DNA of 37,839 bases, taken from NCBI GenBank assembly GCA_021780375.1, contig JAJXYT010000207.1:1-37839 (forward strand). The letters run 5' to 3'. The translations under genes were made by a program, and so were the position numbers. The stretch is from a bacterium (lineage in GTDB: Bacteria > Verrucomicrobiota > Verrucomicrobiia > Limisphaerales > UBA11358). Under the pieces are notes generated by a model. That model saw only the letters and a list, made by a program, of their open reading frames with translations, was not told the origin of the DNA and did no database searches. This document shows positions 1 through 7,104 of this stretch, in pieces (the first letter of the stretch is position 1; each line of letters starts with the position of its first letter).

Positions 1-2
1 AG

Positions 3-116
3 CACCTGTCCGGCCACAGAGGCTATTATTCCCCGACTGCGGATATCGCGATCAAGGGCAGCAACTACTACATCAATGTGGCGTTGAATAAAGTGCTGCT
101 CGGTACTCAGCAATGA
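3..116 (+). CDS. C-terminal end of an unidentified protein (partial at the window edge)
   Basis: An open frame runs in from the left edge and stops at a TGA at 114-116. It encodes 37 residues ending in VALNKVLLGTQQ. The stop overlaps the ATG of the next gene (ATGA, 113-116), the spacing usual for translationally coupled neighbours. I do not recognise the family, and 37 residues are too few to assign one. Because the next gene begins like a type I restriction R subunit, this could be the tail of another restriction-modification gene, but that is a guess from context only. Confidence 0.45.
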   Translation, partial: HLSGHRGYYSPTADIAIKGSNYYINVALNKVLLGTQQ

Positions 117-781
117 CCGAAGACCAACTGGAACAGGAAGCGCTGGGCTGGCTGGCCGAGCAACTTAAGCTGGATGCCCGCCTCATCAGCGACCCGACAC
201 GCCTGCTGCCGCTGCGCTGGGGTTCCTTTGATCTCCTCGCGTGGCAATTCCTGTGGGTCTGCGGTGTGGCGATTGGAGAAACTTCGTTGCGCCGACAAAT
301 CATCGGGCCCAAGTATCGCACGGCCCTGATCGCCGCCGCTTCAACCGTCGTGTTGGGCGCACTGTCCTTCCGCTGGGGATTCTGGCCGCCGGCGTGGCGC
401 CATCCCGACCTTTACCTTTGGATGGACAAGTGGACGCTGGGGCCTTTGCGCGTGCTCGATTTCGGCGCCTGGGCTGTCCTCCTGCTGGCGTGGAATCCTC
501 GCCCGGCCGCCCGCCTGTTGGCGCCCGCCGCTTTGCTGGGACGGAACTCACTGGCCGTATTCTCATTTCATCTGCCACTGGTCATCGCGGCGACCACCGC
601 CATTCAAATGCTCGCGGCTCCCAATGCGTGGCAGACGGTCATCGGCCTTTTGGTGATTGTCCTGCTCTTCGCCTGGGCGGCCGGGTGGGAATACTGCAAA
701 CGCCGTCGCGCCAAAACGACGGCGGCGCCGCCGGCCAAAAACGTCAAGCCCGCGTTCCCGACAACTCCAGCAACCGCCTGA
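113..781 (+). CDS. OpgC-like membrane acyltransferase, C-terminal half, with an atypical N-terminus
   Basis: A 222-residue protein. From about residue 35 it reads like the second half of the OpgC family of integral-membrane acyltransferases, which succinylate osmoregulated periplasmic glucans. Visible features are FDLLAWQFLWVCGVAIGE, several hydrophobic helices, WTLGPLRVLDF and LLGRNSLAVFSFHLPLVI, then a charged Ala/Pro-rich tail. Whole OpgC proteins are roughly 370-400 residues with about ten helices, so the N-terminal half is missing. An in-frame TAA at 89-91 rules out a longer reading frame. The first 17 residues, MTEDQLEQEALGWLAEQ, instead resemble the start of type I restriction HsdR subunits. 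The gene therefore looks like a junction of two unrelated sequences, either a real deletion or fusion or an assembly chimera. It converges on the EVE gene and overlaps it by 38 bp. Confidence 0.6.
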   Translation: MTEDQLEQEALGWLAEQLKLDARLISDPTRLLPLRWGSFDLLAWQFLWVCGVAIGETSLRRQIIGPKYRTALIAAASTVVLGALSFRWGFWPPAWRHPDLYLWMDKWTLGPLRVLDFGAWAVLLLAWNPRPAARLLAPAALLGRNSLAVFSFHLPLVIAATTAIQMLAAPNAWQTVIGLLVIVLLFAWAAGWEYCKRRRAKTTAAPPAKNVKPAFPTTPATA

Positions 782-1157
782 ACTGCGCGGGCGTCACCGG
801 CATCACCGACAGCCGGGACTGTTTTACCAGAGCCATCTCTCTCAGAATTTTGTCAGCCTTGATTTGCGAAAGCGCGACCGGCGTCGCCAACGGCTTGACC
901 GGCACCAGGTCCACCGCCGACCAATCCTCATCACCGGCCGTCGGGTCGGGATAAGCCTCCCGCGCCACTCGCGCCAGGCCGACCATCAACCTGGCCTCGC
1001 CGCTGTGATAAAAGAAAACAGCGTCGCCGGGTTTCATGCCCCGGAGATTTTTCCGGGCCGGAAAACTGCGGACGCCGGTCCAGGCCGTCTTTCCGTCCGT
1101 TCCAAAGTCAGACCACGAATAATCTTCCGGTTCCTGTTTTACGAGCCAGTAGTTCAT
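744..1157 (-). CDS. EVE domain-containing protein
   Basis: A full-length 137-residue EVE-domain protein of the PUA/YTH-like fold, similar to thymocyte nuclear protein 1 and bacterial homologues. Members of this fold recognise modified bases in nucleic acid. The start MNYWLVKQEPEDYSWSDF carries the hallmark W-L-x-K-x-E-P motif. It is followed by WTGVRSFPARKNLRGMKPGD, then VFFYHSG and the V-G-L-A-x-V segment, all in the family order and at family length. Its 3' end overlaps the convergent OpgC-like gene. The substrate is unknown; a role in sensing modified RNA or DNA is inferred from the fold alone. Confidence 0.9.
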   Translation of the reverse strand: MNYWLVKQEPEDYSWSDFGTDGKTAWTGVRSFPARKNLRGMKPGDAVFFYHSGEARLMVGLARVAREAYPDPTAGDEDWSAVDLVPVKPLATPVALSQIKADKILREMALVKQSRLSVMPVTPAQFRRLLELSGTRA

Positions 1158-1188
1158 TTACGATGGATGATTTTCGATTTACGATGGC
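1156..1188. repeat. TTTACGAT repeat cluster between divergent genes
   Basis: The short gap between the EVE and YggS genes carries two copies of TTTACGATGG with a GATTTTCG between them. The same TTTACGAT word, direct and inverted, occurs in the gaps at 10640-10712 and 16362-16435, so it is a dispersed intergenic repeat and not a one-off operator. Confidence 0.5.
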
Positions 1189-1191
1189 GCC

Positions 1192-1899
1192 ATGAGCTTG
1201 GCGGAAAGCTTTGAAATAATCCAGCACCGGATTCGTGTCACCTGCGAACGCGCCGGACGCGCTGCCGACTCGGTCACCGTGCTGGCCGTGACCAAAAGCC
1301 AGCCGCCGGAGAGGGTGCGGGCGGCGGCGGACTGCGGCCAGGTTCTTTTCGGTGAAAACAAGGTGCAGGAGGCGAAGGCTAAAATTCCGCTGTGCCCCGG
1401 TAAATTGCGCTGGCACTTCATCGGCCACCTCCAGTCGAACAAATGCCGCGACGCCGTGGAATTGTTCGAGATGATTCAAAGCGTGGACAGCCTGTCGCTG
1501 GCGCAGGAAATCAACCGCCGGGCCGAACAGGCGGGCAAGACCATGCCGGTTTTGCTGCAGGTCAACGTGGCGGGCGAGGCGAGCAAGTTCGGTTATCCAC
1601 CGGAAAAACTGCTGGCGGATTTGGAAGCCATTAATCAATTACGGCGCATTGAGATTCACGGTTTGATGACCGTGCCGCCCTATGTCACCGACCCGGAAAA
1701 GGCGCGGCCGCATTTCCGGCGGCTGCGCGACCTGAAAATTCAATGTGAACAAAAGCTCGGCGCGCCGCTGCCCCATTTGAGCATGGGCATGAGCGGCGAT
1801 TTCGAGGTGGCGACTGAAGAAGGCGCGACCCTGGTGCGCATCGGCACGGCCCTGTTCGGTCCGCGCGTCCCGGCAAAAATGCGCAATCCGGCGGAATGA
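1192..1899 (+). CDS. yggS: YggS/PLPBP family pyridoxal phosphate-binding protein
   Basis: A 235-residue single-domain protein with the alanine-racemase-like TIM barrel fold of the YggS (PipY, PLPBP) family. It holds PLP without known catalysis and helps vitamin B6 and amino-acid homeostasis in the cytoplasm. The PLP lysine is Lys35 in LAVTKSQPPERV. Other family marks are GENKVQEAKAK, WHFIGHLQSNKCR, VNVAGEASKFG, GLMTVPP and the C-terminal SMGMSGDFEVA with VRIGTALFGPR, which forms the phosphate site. The length matches the family. The start at 1192 follows the TTTACGAT-rich gap and has no clear Shine-Dalgarno. Confidence 0.95.
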   Translation: MSLAESFEIIQHRIRVTCERAGRAADSVTVLAVTKSQPPERVRAAADCGQVLFGENKVQEAKAKIPLCPGKLRWHFIGHLQSNKCRDAVELFEMIQSVDSLSLAQEINRRAEQAGKTMPVLLQVNVAGEASKFGYPPEKLLADLEAINQLRRIEIHGLMTVPPYVTDPEKARPHFRRLRDLKIQCEQKLGAPLPHLSMGMSGDFEVATEEGATLVRIGTALFGPRVPAKMRNPAE

Positions 1900-1942
1900 A
1901 TTTATGCTGCAATTCTGGCCAAAGGGTCTATCATTTGCATCA

Positions 1943-2260
1943 ATGACTATCGAGATGTACAAGCGGGAGATTGCCGAAGCCGTCAAGGCTTACGAGCGCT
2001 ACATTGTGTGCATTGACAAAACCCCCGACGATTTCGAGGCATCGCTGACCTCGCTGATGGCCAAAGCCATCAAGGCCTACGAGACCCGCGGCGAGGGATT
2101 GCGCCATGGCATTGCGCTCGACAAGCAGGTGACCATCATTCTGAGCCAGAGCGATGAAGCCCGCCCGTTGTGCGGCATTTATTTCAACCTCCACTCGCCT
2201 TATCGAAAAGCGGCGCTGCCCAAAACCATCAAGTCATTCAGCGACAAACCGCGGGAATAA
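1943..2260 (+). CDS. Conserved small hypothetical protein
   Basis: A 105-residue protein beginning MTIEMYKREIAEAVKAYERY. A longer start at 1904 is possible but adds 13 unlikely residues. The first 60 residues look helical and charged. The centre reads LRHGIALDKQVTIILSQSD and the end contains CGIYFNLHSPYRK. There is no signal peptide or membrane segment, so it is probably cytoplasmic. It lies 44 bases after yggS on the same strand and could be co-transcribed with it. I do not recognise the family and assign no function. Confidence 0.65.
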   Translation: MTIEMYKREIAEAVKAYERYIVCIDKTPDDFEASLTSLMAKAIKAYETRGEGLRHGIALDKQVTIILSQSDEARPLCGIYFNLHSPYRKAALPKTIKSFSDKPRE

Positions 2261-2277
2261 AAGCGCGGATCCGGGGT

Positions 2278-2664
2278 CTATTGGTCGCGCACTTCATCGC
2301 CCGCCTGGGCGGTTCCGGTGACCAAGTCGGCCACAATGTCGTTGTCACGCTGGGGGCCGGTGATTTTGACGACACCCACCTTCAAGCCATTGCGGTACAG
2401 AAACAGGGTTTGATCCATATTCGGCATCCGGCCGACCGGAAAACTCAGGACGACGAAGCGTCCGGCGGCATTGTAGGAGGCGACTTGGGCCGCAAGCGAA
2501 TTGTCGGGTGTCACGATGGGATTCAACGTGGGGGAAGGAGTCGCGGGCGCCAGATATGCGCTGGCCGGCGCGGGCGGCGGCGGCGGCGGCCGGTGGTGGA
2601 AAAGGGCGCAACCGTTTGCCAGCATCGCCACCAGGAACAAAAACCCGAGCGTCGAAAATTTCAT
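2278..2664 (-). CDS. Small lipoprotein with proline-rich linker
   Basis: A 128-residue predicted lipoprotein. The hydrophobic signal FLFLVAMLANGC ends in a lipobox with Cys19 as the lipidated residue. A run of six prolines and an Ala/Pro-rich linker follow (about residues 25-50). The remaining ~75 residues form a small conserved-looking domain containing GRFVVLSFPVGRMPNMDQ and VGVVKITGPQRDNDIVAD. This resembles the short beta domains, called FlgT C-terminal-like, that occur in many PVC lipoproteins; that comparison is from memory of the pattern. It is likely anchored in an outer or inner membrane. It converges on the preceding small gene with an 17-base gap. Confidence 0.75.
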   Translation of the reverse strand: MKFSTLGFLFLVAMLANGCALFHHRPPPPPPAPASAYLAPATPSPTLNPIVTPDNSLAAQVASYNAAGRFVVLSFPVGRMPNMDQTLFLYRNGLKVGVVKITGPQRDNDIVADLVTGTAQAGDEVRDQ

Positions 2665-2703
2665 GACAACAGTTAAGCGCGCAGCGGCGCGCAGGTCAAT
2701 TCA

Positions 2704-2856
2704 CTAATGCTCCTGCGTGGCGTCACCCGCAGGCGGGCGCGCCTCCGCGAGGCTCCGGTGGCGGAGGGCTGAGTCGCGGTGCGCCAGCAATTCGCGGATT
2801 TCCGGGCCGGCCAGGGTGATGAACGGCGGGACTTGGCCGAGGTTTTTGATGTCCAT
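2704..2856 (-). pseudogene. Truncated cupin-domain protein (N-terminal 50 residues only)
   Basis: A 50-residue frame begins MDIKNLGQVPPFITLAGPEI and continues through IRELLAHRDSALRHRSLAEA to a TAG at 2704-2706. This is the standard N-terminus of small single-domain cupins, in which the strand ending GDATQEH should run straight on into the metal-binding Tyr-His and the T-E-E-I-Y-Y motif. The stop falls just at that point and the next bases lead directly into the lipoprotein gene region. The double-stranded beta-helix is therefore absent and the protein cannot fold as a cupin. It is best read as a deletion remnant. The upstream DNA (2860-2930) is a low-complexity GAGGACGAGG-type tract. Confidence 0.65.
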
Positions 2857-2859
2857 AAT

Positions 2860-2935
2860 TTGTATTCGTCGCGCTCGTGCTCGTCCTCCTCCTCGTCCTC
2901 GAACTTCAAATTTTCTCGATGACGAGAACGATCCT
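2860..2935. repeat. Low-complexity CTCGTCCTC tract
   Basis: The gap between the cupin remnant and the EamA gene is built from CTCGTGCTCGTCCTCCTCCT-like words followed by TCTCGATGACGAGAACGATC. No coding signal is visible here. It could be the residue of a simple-sequence expansion and may mark the point where the cupin region was rearranged. Confidence 0.5.
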
Positions 2936-2936
2936 G

Positions 2937-3881
2937 TCAAAAATTCTCCGGGGTTTCCGGCATTTTCAGCCAGTTTGTCTGCCCGATGATTACTCCGGCC
3001 ACAATCAAGACCATCGCCGCCCAGAACGTGGGCGTGACCGGTTCGTGCAAAAAGAAATGCGCCCACGTCATCGTGCTGAGTGGAATCAGGTTGTTGAACA
3101 GCATTACCCGGCTGGTACGCCAGCGACGGAGGGCGTCGTTCCAAAGCGCATAGGGAATCACACCGCCAAACACGACGCAGAAGGCCAGCACGCCGAGGCA
3201 CTCCGGGTTGACGGGCAGGCCGCGCGTGGCAATCTCCCCCAGCCCGAACGGCAGCAGCAGCACCCCGGACATCCACATCGTGTGGGCCGCGACTTCCGTC
3301 CCGCTCAATTGCACGGTCAGGAAACGCATCTGCCGGCTGAAATACGCCCACAGAACACTGCAGGCCAAACCAAAAAATTCCCCGACCAAATCGGGTTTGG
3401 CCGCCCGCAAGGCCGGCCATAACAGGACCAGCACGCCGCCGACCGCCAGCAAGGCCGCGCCATACCGTTTAGCGCTCGCCCAGCTTCGTCGCGGTAGTTC
3501 CTCCCATAACAAGGCCCAGACCGGTGACGCGCCGAGGTACAATGCCACGTGCGACGCAGTGGTCAGCCGCAACGCCCAGTTGAAGGCGACGATATACACC
3601 GCGAGGGTCAAGCCGCCGTACAGCCACAATTGCCGACGCAAGCTCGCGGTCGGGGTGCGGTATTCGCCGAGCCACGTGGTATAACGCAATACCGCGAGCA
3701 ATACCGCGCCGGCCAGGAGAAAACGGATGCTGCCGGTCCAGATGGGCGGCCAGGTCATGACCAGCCATTTGGTGCCGGCGTTGTTCCCGCCCCACAAAAA
3801 GACGGTAAACAGCAGACTGCCGGCCACCGCCGCGTTGTTTTTGGATTGCGACACGGCGGGAGTTAGCCAATGCGCGGGCAT
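2937..3881 (-). CDS. EamA/DMT-superfamily transporter
   Basis: A 314-residue polytopic membrane protein with about ten hydrophobic helices arranged as two EamA repeats. The first repeat starts around residue 20 (LLFTVFLWGGNNAGTKWLV) and the second around residue 165 (VGEFFGLACSVLWAYFSRQM). Typical DMT marks include RFLLAGAVLLAVL, ALYLGASPVWALLW, and near the end FFLHEPVTPTFWAAMVLIVAG, matching the G-E-x-x-T/P-x-x-x-x-G-A-x-L-I-x-x-G pattern. It probably exports or imports a small metabolite, which cannot be named from sequence. It is transcribed divergently from the rhodanese gene with a 14-base gap. Confidence 0.9.
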   Translation of the reverse strand: MPAHWLTPAVSQSKNNAAVAGSLLFTVFLWGGNNAGTKWLVMTWPPIWTGSIRFLLAGAVLLAVLRYTTWLGEYRTPTASLRRQLWLYGGLTLAVYIVAFNWALRLTTASHVALYLGASPVWALLWEELPRRSWASAKRYGAALLAVGGVLVLLWPALRAAKPDLVGEFFGLACSVLWAYFSRQMRFLTVQLSGTEVAAHTMWMSGVLLLPFGLGEIATRGLPVNPECLGVLAFCVVFGGVIPYALWNDALRRWRTSRVMLFNNLIPLSTMTWAHFFLHEPVTPTFWAAMVLIVAGVIIGQTNWLKMPETPENF

Positions 3882-3895
3882 CTTGCCAATGAAAT

Positions 3896-4216
3896 TTGTT
3901 CACCATGTTCCAAACCAAAGTCAGGCAGGACGCGTCACATCCCAGGGCGGTCTTGCTGGAGGTGCGCGAGGACTGCGAGTGGCAGCGGGAACACGCCGTC
4001 GCAGCCGTCCACCCCGGCAAGGGAATTTTAGAGCGCGACCTGGAGAGAAAGTTTCCCGATCCAGCCACGGAAATCATCATGTACTGCGGCGGCGGATTCC
4101 GGTCGGCGCTGACGTGTGACGCGGCGCAGAAGATGGGTTGGCGCAACGTCCATTCGCTTGCCGGTGGTGACCGGGCAATGACTGAATCCGGCTGGCCGAT
4201 GAAAAGTGGCGAATGA
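3896..4216 (+). CDS. Rhodanese-like sulfurtransferase
   Basis: A 106-residue single rhodanese domain. The catalytic cysteine lies in the loop MYCGGGFRSA (about residue 63), the six-residue active loop typical of small sulfurtransferases that carry a persulfide. The N-terminal LLEVREDCEWQREH and GKGILERDLERKFPD match the family's structural motifs, and the C-terminus GGDRAMTESGWP matches the usual GG-W-x-x-W-x-x-x-G-x-P with both tryptophans changed. The listed start is a TTG at 3896; an ATG at 3905 is equally possible. It is cytoplasmic, as no signal peptide is seen. The sulfur donor and acceptor cannot be inferred. Confidence 0.85.
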   Translation: MFTMFQTKVRQDASHPRAVLLEVREDCEWQREHAVAAVHPGKGILERDLERKFPDPATEIIMYCGGGFRSALTCDAAQKMGWRNVHSLAGGDRAMTESGWPMKSGE

Positions 4217-4229
4217 AACTGCAATTACC

Positions 4230-4301
4230 GTAGCGGCGTCCCGGCAGAGCGCCGCCAGTTCGACAAAATGAAGAGTGCGGCTTTCTCCCGAAAGCCGCTA
4301 C
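4230..4301. repeat. GTAGC-bounded palindromic element overlapping the ndk stop codon
   Basis: The arms GTAGCGGC (4230-4237) and GCCGCTAC (4294-4301) bound a 72-bp element with a second internal hairpin, GCGGCTTTC/GAAAGCCGC. It lies between the convergent rhodanese and ndk-like genes. The TAG stop of the ndk-like gene (4298-4300) is formed by the GTAGC of the element itself. The outer form matches the elements at 6073-6143 and 14179-14248. Confidence 0.65.
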
Positions 4302-4792
4302 TTTAGTCCCCTGAAAAAGCGGATCTCCCGGACAAAACTTTTCTCCGAGTCCGAGGCATGAATCATGTTAAACAGAAATTGATCGTCGCCCGGTTGCTGG
4401 AATTTCAGCCGATACGGGCCATTGGCCTCCTTCGCGCCCGGAAGGAAGTCCCCACGAATGGTGCCCGGCTCCGCCTTCCACGGCATGGTGGCGCCGACAG
4501 CCTTGCGGACTTTCTGGATGGCGCCGGCTCCCCTTAAATGGATGACCTTCACCGGGCCGTAAGCCATATACTTGGACGTTCCCTCCAGACACGGAGGCCG
4601 ATCACCGATGGCTGGAAAATAAAATTCCTTCCATTTTTGCTCGGGCAGATTGTCGTTTCCGGCGAGCGTGCCTTCCGCCACCGTGGTTAATCCCAGCGCC
4701 TTCAGGCGGGCCTCGACCTGGCCGTTCAGGTTGCGCCAGAACGAGTCCGGTTTGATGATCACGAGCGTGTCTTCTTGTTTACCATCTACCAT
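4298..4792 (-). CDS. ndk: Nucleoside diphosphate kinase-like protein (divergent)
   Basis: A 164-residue protein from the ATG at 4792; an upstream TTG at 4831 is less likely. The N-terminus DTLVIIKPDSF is the standard Ndk beta-strand with the conserved Lys-Pro-Asp, and the C-terminal NMIHASDSEKSFVREIRFF carries the catalytic histidine and the S-D-S motif. Ndk transfers a phosphate between nucleoside triphosphates and diphosphates through phospho-His. Compared with the usual 130-150 residues this protein is slightly long, with inserts around KEFYFPAIGDRPPCLEG and PGAKEANGPYRLKFQQPGDD where ordinary Ndk is shorter. It is therefore a divergent family member. Substrate preference may differ. The stop codon is inside a palindromic repeat. 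Confidence 0.85.
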   Translation of the reverse strand: MVDGKQEDTLVIIKPDSFWRNLNGQVEARLKALGLTTVAEGTLAGNDNLPEQKWKEFYFPAIGDRPPCLEGTSKYMAYGPVKVIHLRGAGAIQKVRKAVGATMPWKAEPGTIRGDFLPGAKEANGPYRLKFQQPGDDQFLFNMIHASDSEKSFVREIRFFRGLK

Positions 4793-4871
4793 AGCTTGCC
4801 CGTAGTTGATCCTGCCATTTTGAATCGTCAAGAGGCAAAATCAAATCCATTTCCAAAACATGTGTCGGGCA

Positions 4872-5330
4872 TTACACAATAAACTTCCGAATCGGGCTAT
4901 CAGATGGTGCAACTCCCTGAATCTCGCGGCGAAACTCTTGCATACGTGCATGAAACAAACCGATCCAAGTCACCTTGTGATCCACGCTTGAATACAATCT
5001 GAGAAATCTAAGATGAAACAGCCTGAAAACCCGTATTTCTTCGATATCCTGCCATCGGATGGACCTCCGCACACCCCAAAACGAATGTCCACGGATGCCT
5101 TCGCTGGATATAATGTCGGGAAACCCCCTGGACAATACCCAGGATACAAACAACGCGAGTGGCAAGTTGACAACGAGGCCAAAACAGGTGGCAGTACCGA
5201 TCTCGTCAAATCCATCGTGAACGATGACCAGACCTAAGAAGATCACAAGGCTTCCCGGATAAAGGAGCAAAAATGTAGAAATAACCGACGAATAAAACAC
5301 GGTTGCTCCAGCTTGGGATTCCGACTTCAC
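4872..5330 (-). CDS. Small membrane protein with PH-like C-terminal domain
   Basis: A 152-residue protein starting at a GTG (5330). A longer frame would overlap the neighbouring gene. Two hydrophobic helices lie at about residues 12-35 (STFLLLYPGSLVIFLGLVIV) and 47-68 (CFGLVVNLPLALFVSWVLS). They are followed by a soluble region, DIISSEGIRGHSFWG, RSIRWQDIEEIRVF and DHKVTWIGL, a pattern like bacterial PH-like domains in which two helices precede a beta-rich domain. Base composition is nearer 50% GC than the neighbours' 60% or more, suggesting later acquisition. No specific function can be given. Confidence 0.65.
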   Translation of the reverse strand: MKSESQAGATVFYSSVISTFLLLYPGSLVIFLGLVIVHDGFDEIGTATCFGLVVNLPLALFVSWVLSRGFPDIISSEGIRGHSFWGVRRSIRWQDIEEIRVFRLFHLRFLRLYSSVDHKVTWIGLFHARMQEFRREIQGVAPSDSPIRKFIV

Positions 5331-5346
5331 AACGTATAATCTGCTA

Positions 5347-7104
5347 TTAAACCACAAAGCTGCGGTTTGATTTTTCCGCCGGCGCGGCCGTGGAAGGAGT
5401 GTTGTGGCGGTGGAAGCAAACACGGTTGAGGGCGTTGGCGAGCGCCACGACTTTTTCCTGGGTGCCTTCGCCCATGAAGCAGACCTGAATCCAGTTTTTC
5501 CGGCGCAAATACCCGCTGTTGCAACTGAGCAGATATCCGGCTTCCTGCATCGCTTCGCCGATTTTCGTGGAATTCATCTCCGCCGGCAGCGCCATGGTAA
5601 TGACCGCCGGCGACAACAACGCGCCGTTGCCAATCAGATTTAAACCCGTTTCGGCCAACCGCGCGCGGAGCCACGCCGACCACTCGGCGGTTTCGGCGAA
5701 CCGCCGCTCCCAGTTCACGCGTTTGACCGCGGCGTGCAGCGCGTGCAGCAGGTTCGATGAAAACGTAAAGGGCGTCCCGTCGTGCTGCGCGTTGAAACCC
5801 AGGTCCAGATAACGCGGCAGTTTGTCGGGCGCCGCGGGCGCATCGTGATGGTAAAAAACCATCGAAAGGCCCGGATACGCACGGAGTCCCTTGCCGCTGG
5901 AACCGGACGCCAGATAAACACCGGTCAAATCCACCGGCATCGTGCCGATGGTGCTGATGCAATCGAGACACAATCTGGTCCCGTGCCGCGCGCAAAGTTC
6001 TTTGAGCGCCGACAAGTCGGCCAGCAGGCCGGTGGACGTCTCGCAATGCGTGCACCAGAGCCATCGGGGAACTGTAGCAGCCGGAGTGAGTCGGCTCTGA
6101 CTTCCTGCCAAAGAAGAGTGAGCGGACTGATGTCCGCGGCTACGAGCCTCAGGATTAGCGCCAAAATATTTCTTTTCGACCATGGCCAAATCCAGCGGTT
6201 GGCCCCAATCAAATTTCAGCGCGTCGAATTTCAGGCTGAACCGCCGCGCCTGGTCCACGAGCCGCTCGCCAAACTCGCCGTTGCTCAGAATCAAACCGCG
6301 TCCGCCCAGCAACGACAGTTGCCCGGCGACCACATCGTTAGCCAGCGTGCCGGAACCCATAAACACCCCGACGTTTCGGGCGCGGACCAGTTCGCAGAGG
6401 ATTTGCCGGGCCGACTGGAAATCCTTTTTGAAGCTGTCGCCGCGATGCGATTCCGGCGCCTGCTCGAACGCCCGGCGGACCTCGCGGCGAATTGCCACCG
6501 GTCCCGGCAGGAAATTCACGGCGCTGGGCTGGAACGAGCGCGCGGGGGATGACCGCAGAAATTCACGGGCCGTCACCTCGAAGGTTTCGAGCGTGACGTA
6601 CATCGGCTGAAACTGCGCGTCGCCGCTGCCGACGACAGGGCCGAACGGCACGAAACCGAGGTGCTGGTAGAGCCGGAATTGCCGCGTGGTGCCGGAAATG
6701 ATGGCGAGGTCGTAGCCTTTCTCGACGCCATGTTGCCAGAGCAGCGCCAGAATGCCCTGCAAGATCTGGCCGCCGCGCGCGCCGCGGAATTTTTTCTCCA
6801 GGGCGAGCAGCCGGATTTCGCAGATGGTGCGGCCCCGCGGCAAATGGACATCGAGGTCGGGCAGTTTCTGGTCGAGCGAAAACGGCCGGTTGCCGCGCAC
6901 GGCGAGCATGCCGACGAGCTTTTGATTTTGCAGACCAATCAGGTACGTGTTCTCCGCGTGGAATTTGTCCACGAGCCGGCGGGTGGCCGACGGATGGTGT
7001 TGGGGAATTTCCTCGACGAAGGTCTTGTAATTGAGCCGGTGAATCTGCTCGAATTCCCAATCCTCGTTCGCGGATTTAAAGACCAACGGTTCCTGTGCGC
7101 TCAT
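5347..7104 (-). CDS. GNAT acyltransferase fused to a class V aminotransferase, with an in-frame repeat insertion
   Basis: A 585-residue two-domain protein. Residues 1-185 form a GNAT-type N-acyltransferase (CEIRLLALEKKFRGARGGQI carries the acyl-CoA loop, LYQHLGFVPFG the family's C-terminal strand). Residues about 195-570 form a class V PLP-dependent aminotransferase: NFLPGPVAIRREVRRAFEQ, MGSGTLANDVV, CETSTGLLADL, CLDCISTIGTMPVDL, and the probable PLP lysine in ASGSSGKGLRAYPG. Between YFGANPEA and RWLWCTHCETSTG about 28 residues (SRGHQSAHSSLAG and following) are encoded by a palindromic element, DNA 6073-6143, that also occurs between genes. The gene overlaps plsY by 4 bp, so the two are coupled. 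The fusion implies acylation and transamination on one amine-containing substrate, which is unknown. Confidence 0.85.
   Translation of the reverse strand: MSAQEPLVFKSANEDWEFEQIHRLNYKTFVEEIPQHHPSATRRLVDKFHAENTYLIGLQNQKLVGMLAVRGNRPFSLDQKLPDLDVHLPRGRTICEIRLLALEKKFRGARGGQILQGILALLWQHGVEKGYDLAIISGTTRQFRLYQHLGFVPFGPVVGSGDAQFQPMYVTLETFEVTAREFLRSSPARSFQPSAVNFLPGPVAIRREVRRAFEQAPESHRGDSFKKDFQSARQILCELVRARNVGVFMGSGTLANDVVAGQLSLLGGRGLILSNGEFGERLVDQARRFSLKFDALKFDWGQPLDLAMVEKKYFGANPEARSRGHQSAHSSLAGSQSRLTPAATVPRWLWCTHCETSTGLLADLSALKELCARHGTRLCLDCISTIGTMPVDLTGVYLASGSSGKGLRAYPGLSMVFYHHDAPAAPDKLPRYLDLGFNAQHDGTPFTFSSNLLHALHAAVKRVNWERRFAETAEWSAWLRARLAETGLNLIGNGALLSPAVITMALPAEMNSTKIGEAMQEAGYLLSCNSGYLRRKNWIQVCFMGEGTQEKVVALANALNRVCFHRHNTPSTAAPAEKSNRSFVV
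6073..6143. repeat. Palindromic element inside the aminotransferase coding sequence
   Basis: On the plus strand the element begins TGTAGCAGCCGGAGTGAGTC and ends GTCCGCGGCTACG. The reverse complement of the intergenic element at 14179-14248 begins TGTAGCAGCCGACGTGAGTC and ends GTCCGCTGCTACA; the two align over their whole length with about a dozen differences and a 2-base gap. Here it sits in an uninterrupted reading frame and adds about 28 residues ahead of the conserved W-x-x-H-C-E-T-S-T-G motif. Confidence 0.85.

Noticed and set aside
1108-1638. A 176-residue minus-strand frame over yggS
   Set aside because: It overlaps a clear yggS in the other strand and has no recognisable motif; it is a shadow.
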